From a bacterium (lineage in GTDB: Bacteria; Fibrobacterota; Chitinivibrionia; Chitinivibrionales; Chitinivibrionaceae): DNA of 41,690 nucleotides. The notes beneath the pieces were generated by a model. The model searched no databases. It worked only from the letters and a program-made list of their open reading frames with translations, and had not been told where the DNA came from. How positions within the stretch are numbered: the first letter of the stretch is position 1; every line of letters begins with the position of its first letter. Position numbers and translations under genes: made by a program. This document shows positions 35,735 through 41,690 of the stretch, piece by piece. The DNA lies in assembly GCA_020048285.1 (NCBI GenBank), contig JAIFMU010000013.1:1-41690 (forward strand). Direction: 5' to 3'.

Positions 35735-37303
35735 CTATCCCCGCATCTGCTCTTTCAAAAGCTTATACTTGATCGAATCGAGAAGGGCAATCCACGACGC
35801 TTCGATAATATTGGTCGAAACGCCGATGGTTCCCCACCGTTCAAATCCGTCGGAACTTTCGATCAGCACGCGCACTTTTGCCGCTGTTCCCTGCGAACCT
35901 TCGAGCACGCGCACCTTGAAATCTTCGAGACGAACCTCTTTCATCACCGGATAGATCGCGCCCACCGCCTTATAGAGTGCATTGCTCAATGCATCAACGG
36001 GACCATCGCCTTCGGCCGCAGTGAACACTTCGAGATCGCCGTCGAACACCTTGATAGTCGCCTCGGAAACCGGCGGGTTAGTATCGTGTTTTTCTTCGAT
36101 AACCCGAAAACTCTTGATCGTGAACGGCTGAACAAAATCGCCCAGTTCTTCGTGAACAATCAGCTGGAACGAACCGTCCGCCGCTTCGAAATGGTAGCCG
36201 TCTTTCTCCATATCCTTGATTCGCGCCAGAAGGTTCTGGACGATCGGATCCTTTTTGTCGAGATCAGGGCGAATATCCTTGAGCTTTTCGAGAATCGTCC
36301 CCGATCCGGCCTGATCGGAAATGACGAAATTGCGCTTGTTGCCCACTTGTTCGGGCTGAATATGTTCGAAAGCGCGGCGAACCTTGCGCACGCCGTCCAC
36401 ATGAGCGCCCGCTTTGTGAGAAAACGCAGCTTCACCCACATAGGGCGCACGAATATTGAATCCCGTGTTTGCAATATCAGAGACATAGATCGCCGTTTCG
36501 GTGATCGAAGCGAGCTGTTCGTCCGTGATCAGCGGAATATTGAGTTTCAGCTGAAGAGCGGGAATGATCGTGCAGAGATTGGCGTTTCCGCACCGTTCGC
36601 CGAGCCCGTTGATCGTTCCCTGTACATGAACCGCTCCCAATTCCACGCCGTAAATCGAGTTCGCTTCGGCGCACCCTGTGTCATTATGAAGATGCAGTCC
36701 CAGAGGTGCGGTGATTTTGCTCTGTACATCGAGAAAGATCCGGCGAAAATCCCCGGTGAGCATGCCGCCGTTGGTATCGCAGAGAACAATGCAGTCCGCG
36801 CCCGCTTCTTGAGCCGCCAAAAGGGAACGAATCGCGTAGTCCGGATTGGCGCGGTATCCGTCAAAGAAGTGTTCCGCGTCGTAGACTACTTCGTCCTTGC
36901 GCGCCTTGAGATACGCCACCGATTCGGAAATCATGGTGAGATTTTCATCGAGAGAACAGCGGATAACATCGGTGACGTGAAGATCCCAGCTCTTGCCGAA
37001 AATGGTAGCCACCGGCGCGTTGGCTCGAACCACATCGGCGATAAACGGATCATCTTCGATCTTGGTTCCCGGCCGTTTCGTCGAACCGAACGCGGCGATC
37101 TTTGCCTTGAGATTCAGCTTGTGCACTTCCGGGTAGAATCTCGAATCGATTTCATTGGTCGGATTCGGCCAGCCCCCTTCTATGTAGTGAACTCCCAAAG
37201 CATCCAGTTTTTCTGCCACTTCGAGCTTGTCCCGAAGCGAAAGTCCGATGCCGATAGCCTGATTTCCGTCGCGCAGTGTTGTATCGTATATCTGAACGTT
37301 CAT
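35735..37303 (-). CDS. cimA: Citramalate synthase
   Basis: The 522-residue enzyme condenses pyruvate and acetyl-CoA to citramalate, the threonine-independent start of isoleucine synthesis. It has the isopropylmalate-synthase-type TIM barrel: YDTTLRDGNQAIGIGLS (6-22) with metal ligand Asp7, LHLHNDTGCAEANS, and the family signature GTINGLGERCGNAN. HKAGAHVDGV is the metal-binding and hinge region. A C-terminal regulatory domain (about 400-515) suggests feedback control by isoleucine. The length and DTTLRDGNQ form fit the TIGR00977 group rather than LeuA. A 541-residue ORF on the opposite strand is a shadow. Confidence 0.93.
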   Translation of the reverse strand: MNVQIYDTTLRDGNQAIGIGLSLRDKLEVAEKLDALGVHYIEGGWPNPTNEIDSRFYPEVHKLNLKAKIAAFGSTKRPGTKIEDDPFIADVVRANAPVATIFGKSWDLHVTDVIRCSLDENLTMISESVAYLKARKDEVVYDAEHFFDGYRANPDYAIRSLLAAQEAGADCIVLCDTNGGMLTGDFRRIFLDVQSKITAPLGLHLHNDTGCAEANSIYGVELGAVHVQGTINGLGERCGNANLCTIIPALQLKLNIPLITDEQLASITETAIYVSDIANTGFNIRAPYVGEAAFSHKAGAHVDGVRKVRRAFEHIQPEQVGNKRNFVISDQAGSGTILEKLKDIRPDLDKKDPIVQNLLARIKDMEKDGYHFEAADGSFQLIVHEELGDFVQPFTIKSFRVIEEKHDTNPPVSEATIKVFDGDLEVFTAAEGDGPVDALSNALYKAVGAIYPVMKEVRLEDFKVRVLEGSQGTAAKVRVLIESSDGFERWGTIGVSTNIIEASWIALLDSIKYKLLKEQMRG

Positions 37304-37399
37304 GGTTCCCCCAAATGGATTTGTTCTAACGATTCTAAAATAGATTGAAACTCAATCGTGCTATCGGTCGATTTTCGTCATTGGAACACCCGAATTCAG

Positions 37400-37417
37400 C
37401 TCGTGGAGAATCGATGG
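37400..37417. repeat. Dispersed CACGGAGAATC repeat, copy 3
   Basis: CTCGTGGAGAATCGATGG, preceded by CCGAATTCAG, lies between cimA and the small membrane gene. It is a diverged copy of the elements at 27652 and 28500. Confidence 0.5.
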
Positions 37418-37472
37418 TGCGCGGTGTATATTTACCGATCAAATGAATGTAGAAAACGTGTGAGGTGAATTC

Positions 37473-37727
37473 GTGAACATTTTCGCAGAAATTCTCGGTG
37501 TGATCGGTTCGATCTGTATCGTCTACAGCTATTTCGCCATTGAAAAAGGGTGGATGAATCGCGATGACCTTCGCTACTACGTGATCAATCTGGCCGGAGC
37601 AATTCTTCTGACAATCAGCCTGATTTTTAATTTCAATCTCGGCAGTTTTATGATTGAGATGTTCTGGATCTGGATCTCCGTGGCGGGATTGATTCGACTG
37701 CAGCGGGAAAAGAAGAGCCGCCTGTAG
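37473..37727 (+). CDS. Small membrane protein, CBU_0592-like
   Basis: The 84-residue protein has three hydrophobic segments: about 4-23 (FAEILGVIGSICIVYSYFAI), 35-55 (YYVINLAGAILLTISLIFNF) and 58-75 (LGSFMIEMFWIWISVAGLI). The arrangement, with NxxGAxLLxISLIxNFNLGSF, resembles the small CBU_0592-type membrane proteins. The start is GTG, with GAGGTG upstream. The function of the family is unknown. It stands alone, divergent from cimA. Confidence 0.7.
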   Translation: MNIFAEILGVIGSICIVYSYFAIEKGWMNRDDLRYYVINLAGAILLTISLIFNFNLGSFMIEMFWIWISVAGLIRLQREKKSRL

Positions 37728-37908
37728 AATCATTGCGGTCAAACACATTGTCATACACGCACATTTAGCCCCATAAAAATCTCTATCCAAAAACTTTTCA
37801 TTCTATCTTTAAAAAAAGATTCAACTTTCGGGAACTTTTGTCACTTCTGCTCTGTCACAGAGTTCGGAAGGGGAAATGCCCCGCAAATTCATTTATTAGG
37901 AGGATTCT

Positions 37909-39657
37909 ATGAAACCGATGAAACTGATCGCGTATACGACCTTGGCGGTGATCGTCATGAGTTGTGCAAAAAAAGCAGTGGTCACTGCGCCGGAACCGGT
38001 GAAAGAAGTTATGGCTGTAACAAAGCAAGATGTCTCTCAAGAACAGAAAAAACAGGAAATCCTTGAGAAGATTGAACAGGTTCGGAGCGCGAAGATGGCC
38101 ACTGAAGGAAAAAGCATGAATGTCACTTCCAGTGCTAATATCGCTGGCTATGCCGGAGTTCCGATGGTCGTGGGAGCCATGCCCACGCGTATGATGAAAC
38201 AGGAAGAGTCACTGCGCGATCTCAATCGCGGTGGTATTGCGCCGAACCAGGAGTTTAATACCGAAGAGTACAACCACATCACCGAAAACCAATTTCTTCG
38301 CGTCACTGATGAACCGCTTTCGACCTTTTCCATCGATGTTGATGGCGCATCGTTTAGCAATGCCCGCCGGTTCTTGATGCAACAGAGTCGTCGTCCTCCT
38401 GTTGATGCGGTTCGGATCGAAGAGTTTTTCAACTATTTCCGCTACAACTACCCCAATCCCACCGGTGAACATCCGTTCTCCATTACCACCGAACTAGGCG
38501 CCTGCCCGTGGAACGATTCGCACAAACTCGTGCATATCGGTATTCAGGGGAAAATGATTGATTTAAGTAAAGCGGCGCCGTCAAACCTCGTCTTTCTACT
38601 TGACGTATCGGGATCGATGAACGAATCGAACAAACTGCCCTTGGTGAAAAAATCGTTGGGGCTCCTTCTCGATGAAATGCGTCCCACCGATCGAATCGCA
38701 CTAGTAGTCTACGCCGGAGCTGCCGGAACCGTGCTTCCTTCCACGCCGGTGTCACAAAAAGAGTTAATCCTCACCGCCATCGATCGCCTCAGTGCCGGTG
38801 GTTCCACTGCGGGAGGTCAGGGAATTGAACTGGCGTATAAAACGGCAAAAGAGAATTTCATTCACAACGGAAACAACCGAGTCATTCTCGCCACCGATGG
38901 AGATTTCAACGTGGGCGTTTCCAGCGAATCAGAACTGGTGCGACTCATTGAAACGAAGAGAAATGAAAAGATATTTCTCACCGTGTTGGGATTCGGCACA
39001 GGGAACTACTCCGATGCGCGGATGGAACAGCTCGCCAATAAGGGGAACGGAAACTACGCCTATATCGACAATCTTCTCGAAGCAAAAAAGGTGTTGGTCA
39101 CCGAAATGGGCGGAACGCTGTTTACCATTGCCAAAGATGTAAAACTACAGATCGAGTTTAATCCTGCCGAAGTGGCTTCCTATCGATTGATCGGCTACGA
39201 AAACCGTCGACTCAACAACGAAGATTTCAACGACGACACCAAGGATGCGGGCGAACTGGGAGCGGGCCACACGGTGACCGCACTCTATGAAATTGTTCCA
39301 GTGGGCGCCGAAAAAGACACGCTGAGTAAAGTGGATCCACTGAAATATCAGTCAAAACCTGAAGTGAAACGTTCCGGCGATCTCTGCACGGTGAAATTTC
39401 GCTACAAGGCTCCCGAAGGCGATACGAGTAAACTGATCGAAAAGGTGCTGACGCCTTCGATGCGCGGCGGTTCTGATATGAACTGGGCGGTGTCGATGGC
39501 GGGATTTGGCATGCTCCTTCGCGAATCGAAACACGCCGGAACACTCACCTGGGAACAGTTGCTCTCCATGGCGCGCGACAGCCGCGGTGAAGATCGCGAT
39601 GGGTATCGGGCTGAAGCGATTCGCATGATCGAACAGGCGCAGATCCTGACGAAATAA
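37909..39657 (+). CDS. YfbK-like von Willebrand factor type A lipoprotein
   Basis: The 582-residue protein has a signal peptide ending in the lipobox VMSC (Cys19), so it is lipid-anchored. Residues 40-130 are a variable linker. LSTFSIDVDGASFSNARRFL (138-157) is the YfbK-type N-terminal domain. The VWA domain (about 225-400) carries the MIDAS motif DVSGSM (232-237), with TDGDFNVG as the later metal site. A DUF3520-like C-terminal domain (about 400-582) follows. VWA domains bind ligands or partners through Mg2+; the exact partner is unknown. AGGAGG precedes the ATG. The gene appears monocistronic. Confidence 0.93.
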   Translation: MKPMKLIAYTTLAVIVMSCAKKAVVTAPEPVKEVMAVTKQDVSQEQKKQEILEKIEQVRSAKMATEGKSMNVTSSANIAGYAGVPMVVGAMPTRMMKQEESLRDLNRGGIAPNQEFNTEEYNHITENQFLRVTDEPLSTFSIDVDGASFSNARRFLMQQSRRPPVDAVRIEEFFNYFRYNYPNPTGEHPFSITTELGACPWNDSHKLVHIGIQGKMIDLSKAAPSNLVFLLDVSGSMNESNKLPLVKKSLGLLLDEMRPTDRIALVVYAGAAGTVLPSTPVSQKELILTAIDRLSAGGSTAGGQGIELAYKTAKENFIHNGNNRVILATDGDFNVGVSSESELVRLIETKRNEKIFLTVLGFGTGNYSDARMEQLANKGNGNYAYIDNLLEAKKVLVTEMGGTLFTIAKDVKLQIEFNPAEVASYRLIGYENRRLNNEDFNDDTKDAGELGAGHTVTALYEIVPVGAEKDTLSKVDPLKYQSKPEVKRSGDLCTVKFRYKAPEGDTSKLIEKVLTPSMRGGSDMNWAVSMAGFGMLLRESKHAGTLTWEQLLSMARDSRGEDRDGYRAEAIRMIEQAQILTK

Positions 39658-39703
39658 AAAGGAATTCATTGCACACTATGTAGCTTGAGAATTGCGGGTC
39701 AGA

Positions 39704-39736
39704 TGAAAAAAGGAGATGCCGGTTGGGCATCTCCTT
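39704..39736 (-). terminator. Mobile terminator-like hairpin, intact copy 1
   Basis: AAGGAGATGCC (39710-39720) and GGCATCTCCTT (39726-39736) form a perfect 11-bp stem with loop GGTTG. On the minus strand it runs into six T. It follows the toxin gene. The identical hairpin recurs at 40399-40429. Confidence 0.9.
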
Positions 39737-39822
39737 GAAATATAGTCAGTTTCTGGTTCGGTGAGACGGAAACTTACGGGAGGGCTGACCAAACCGGATA
39801 CAGGTCAGGAGATAAGTACCTG

Positions 39823-40092
39823 TTATTTGTAAATGTCCCCTCGAGATCCTGCATCGTAGACATAGACAACAATCTGTTCATCCAGAACCCGATAGAGGAA
39901 TCGGTACTTGCCAATCCGAAGCCGGTAGTCATTTTCTGAACCTTGCATTTTTTTAATATCGACAATTTCTGACGTCCGTGGCGTACACTTAAGTTCATCA
40001 ATCGCTTCTTTGAATTTTCTCAAGAGAGTTGCATCGGTATGTTTTTGAAAGAATTTCTGCACTGTTTTGTGGAATTCGACTTTATAATTCAC
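39823..40092 (-). CDS. RelE/ParE-family toxin
   Basis: The 89-residue protein has the RelE/ParE pattern: VEFHKTVQKFFQKH near the start, KKMQGSENDYRLRIGKYRFLYRVLDEQIVVYVYDAGSRGDIY at the C-terminus, with the conserved Arg/Tyr set and the final GxRxxxY form (GSRGDIY). Such proteins cleave mRNA on the ribosome or poison gyrase. I chose GTG at 40090-40092, so it overlaps the antitoxin gene by 11 bases; the longer frame from 40149 reads through the antitoxin. The overlap is typical of toxin-antitoxin pairs. Protein order is antitoxin then toxin. Confidence 0.85.
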   Translation of the reverse strand: MNYKVEFHKTVQKFFQKHTDATLLRKFKEAIDELKCTPRTSEIVDIKKMQGSENDYRLRIGKYRFLYRVLDEQIVVYVYDAGSRGDIYK

Positions 40093-40297
40093 CAAAGAAC
40101 TCTTTTGCAAACTCCTCTTCAGATACTGTGTTTCCTTTTTTGAAATCATCCATTGCTGAATCGCGCAATTTCAGTTCGTTACTCGTAAAAACAGTGTCAT
40201 CTTCTTCTGAAAGAATTTTGACGCCTTTGTCAATATGAGTGAGAAGCCAAATAAGGTGATCCTTTACCTGCGGTTCAACATCAATAGTTAGAATCAT
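40082..40297 (-). CDS. Antitoxin of the RelE/ParE-type pair
   Basis: The 71-residue protein has an acidic, helical C-terminal half (VFTSNELKLRDSAMDDFKKGNTVSEEEFAKEFFGEL) that should wrap the toxin. The N-terminal half (ILTIDVEPQVKDHLIWLLTHIDKGVKIL) is less typical and is not a clear RHH or Phd domain, so DNA binding is uncertain. ATG 40297 is preceded by GGAGGAA. It overlaps the toxin by 11 bases. Confidence 0.75.
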   Translation of the reverse strand: MILTIDVEPQVKDHLIWLLTHIDKGVKILSEEDDTVFTSNELKLRDSAMDDFKKGNTVSEEEFAKEFFGEL

Positions 40298-40398
40298 ACC
40301 TGTTCCTCCGGTTTTCGTATTTGTCCCATGTCGGAAATATACACTTTTAACTCGAAACCTTAAACAGAAATAAAAGTTGGTAAATCGCGGGGCTGATG

Positions 40399-40429
40399 AA
40401 AAAAGGAGATGCCGGTTGGGCATCTCCTT
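40399..40429 (-). terminator. Mobile terminator-like hairpin, intact copy 2
   Basis: The same 11-bp stem and GGTTG loop as at 39710 lies here (AAGGAGATGCC 40403-40413, GGCATCTCCTT 40419-40429). The upstream flank GCGGGGCTGATGAAAAAA matches the other copy. It follows the 3' end of the gene at 40502-41425. Confidence 0.9.
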
Positions 40430-40501
40430 GAACAATTGAGTGGTGTGAGTCAGTCACCCCTCAGGTGTATGTTAGAAATCTTTGTTTGCGTCCAAAATGT
40501 G

Positions 40502-41425
40502 TTATTGCCCATTTTTTTTCATGCTTACATATCTTTCAAAAAAATCAACAAATTGTACACCCTGTTGGATTTTTGACAGGGCATCATATTCAGAGTATAG
40601 AGCAGGTATATCTTTGAAAATTGATCCATCTGGATAATAAGTTGGCACACTATTTACTATAGGGGTTAGACTTATTCTGGGAATCCTACTAGTTTTGGGA
40701 GGAGTTAGTGAAAATACCGACACCCATTCTATTGTTGAAGAAATTGAACTATTTGAATTAATCCCACCCATTGCACTCCCAACATTTACTTTTGAAGAAA
40801 TTGTAGTATGGTGCCAAATGAATGTTCCATCAAAATTTAGAGGAATAAAGTAAGAATTACAATCAAACATACGAGAATCATCTTCTTTTACATAGAATCG
40901 TGTACCATCATAACAACCCCATATTTTGCGTTTTTCCCAGATCTTTTTAGAATCAGATGGCACTTTAAAATTAAAGTGTTCAACATTCTTTATTTTATCA
41001 TCTGAAATTTTTGCATTGAACCGATTAACAGTATCTTCTTTCGCTCGTTCCATCACAATTTCATCACATCCATAAACCGGTGTGTTATAATAAAAGTCCA
41101 TCCAATGTCGATAGAATCCAACCTTTATTTTTTCTCGAGGCAATGTATAAATGGTTTTTGACGTATCCCAATCTGGCGTTATCAATTTCCCTCTATAAAA
41201 CTGATATGTTAGTGAATCAATGGAAATCGAACGAACACTATCAAGTAAAAACTCAACAGCAACATCCTTTATTCTTGCTGTTACATACTTTGTTGATTGA
41301 TCTAAAAGTTGATCTATGTTTGTTATGGTACATGAGCCTTTCTTTCCATTTAGTAATTCTATACGATCGAGCGGTTTTCCAACCAATACACTAAACATGA
41401 CAAGAACAGACATGAAGAACTTCAT
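40502..41425 (-). CDS. Secreted protein of unknown function
   Basis: The 307-residue protein starts with a signal peptide (KFFMSVLVMFSVLVG). The mature part is rich in Tyr, Ile, Ser and Lys, with TARIKDVAVEFLLDSVRSISI and SISIDSLTYQFYRGKL suggesting beta strands; a Gly/Ser/Asn-rich stretch lies at about 215-230 (VGSAMGGINSNSSISSTIEW). Cysteines at about 32, 120, 170 and 189 could pair. AAGGA precedes the ATG. It is AT-rich like the other unknown secreted proteins. I recognise no family. The mobile terminator copy follows it. Confidence 0.7.
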   Translation of the reverse strand: MKFFMSVLVMFSVLVGKPLDRIELLNGKKGSCTITNIDQLLDQSTKYVTARIKDVAVEFLLDSVRSISIDSLTYQFYRGKLITPDWDTSKTIYTLPREKIKVGFYRHWMDFYYNTPVYGCDEIVMERAKEDTVNRFNAKISDDKIKNVEHFNFKVPSDSKKIWEKRKIWGCYDGTRFYVKEDDSRMFDCNSYFIPLNFDGTFIWHHTTISSKVNVGSAMGGINSNSSISSTIEWVSVFSLTPPKTSRIPRISLTPIVNSVPTYYPDGSIFKDIPALYSEYDALSKIQQGVQFVDFFERYVSMKKNGQ

Positions 41426-41599
41426 TTTATACTAATCCTTAAAACAATTTTATTTATACTTTTCAACTATTATTCAAAAGGTAAAACCAAAAGTCAAACT
41501 AACAACTAGATAGTGTGGCGAGAATAACTAACCTAAATTATATCTTTTTGCGCCTTAACTGCCAGTTTCGCACACTACTCACTCTAAAAAGGTTGTTTT

Positions 41600-41690
41600 C
41601 CCCGTCATGACAATGATTCACCCCGTCATGACAATGATTCACCCCGTCATGACAATGATTCACCCCGTCATGACAATGATTCACCCCGTC
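41600..41690. repeat. Perfect 21-bp tandem array C, cut by the window edge
   Basis: Units starting CCCCGTCATGACAATG begin at 41600, 41621, 41642 and 41663, all identical and 21 bases long, with seven bases of a fifth unit at 41684-41690. The array continues beyond the window. Read on the minus strand, the unit shares the core CATGAC and the TTG and TCA ends with the array B unit at 28795, so C is probably the same family in the opposite orientation. At 41510-41576 an imperfect inverted repeat (TAGTGTGGCGA and TCGCACACTA) precedes it. Confidence 0.95.

Noticed and set aside
35723-37348. 541-residue plus-strand ORF over cimA
   Set aside because: It is the mirror of the cimA coding frame; the product is His/Arg/Phe-rich with no family marks, while cimA has complete motifs.
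39704-40429. Integron attC sites
   Set aside because: The hairpin loop contains one GTTRRRY-like core but the paired outer core and the asymmetrical attC fold are absent, and no integrase is seen. The minus-strand T-run makes a terminator the simpler reading.

Overview
The window reads as chromosomal DNA of a Gram-negative, probably anaerobic or fermentative bacterium outside the Proteobacteria. Pointers are lipoproteins and an outer-membrane-type beta-barrel, a bacterial V-type ATPase operon in the order E-DUF2764-A-B-D-I-K (the layout known from Bacteroidetes, spirochaetes and chlamydiae), an EF-G of the mitochondrial EFG1/spdEFG1 type, citramalate synthase instead of threonine deaminase, and B12-dependent MetH. 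Fibrobacterota or a neighbouring phylum is my best guess; it is an inference, not a demonstration.

Left part (1-8.5 kb). After a 360-base AT-rich stretch come a hypothetical protein, a plsC-type acyltransferase gene that is broken by a deletion plus frameshift, a FabZ-like hotdog dehydratase, and a fusion of an iron-sulfur flavoprotein with an SCP2 domain, tightly packed as one operon. Then follow a small Ala/Thr/Asp-repeat lipoprotein, a divergent HTH-protein/HAD-phosphatase pair, and an MIO-type aromatic amino acid ammonia-lyase. The lyase looks more like tyrosine ammonia-lyases of aryl-polyene/flexirubin pathways than like HutH. It converges on a dynamin-like GTPase. The mixture of lyase, acyltransferase and dehydratase is reminiscent of aryl polyene lipid clusters, but no ketosynthase or ACP is in view.

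Middle (8.8-27.1 kb). This is core metabolism: the seven-gene V-ATPase operon, whose K subunit retains the full set of known Na+ ligands; a beta-barrel protein; a Gfo/Idh/MocA oxidoreductase plus NagB pair; EF-G; an XRE regulator preceded by seven 21-bp repeats; a secreted protein; and full-length metH flanked by REP-like hairpins.

Right part (27.1-41.7 kb). This is a patchwork: a solo IS200-like (RAYT-like) transposase with inverted REP-like palindromes, a second set of 21-bp arrays, a cysteine desulfurase with a YkgJ-type cysteine-cluster protein, a Bfd-like [2Fe-2S] protein, a response-regulator/HDOD protein, a universal stress protein, ilvE, cimA with a small P-loop kinase, a YfbK-like VWA lipoprotein, a RelE/ParE-type toxin-antitoxin pair and several unknown secreted proteins. 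Three minus-strand accessory loci end in copies of one terminator hairpin. The window ends inside a third, perfect 21-bp tandem array.

The most unusual signal is the recurrence of 21-bp-period intergenic arrays at three loci. Two of these share a unit core in opposite orientation, and one locus holds two sub-arrays that each end in the same tail. I have no established function for them.
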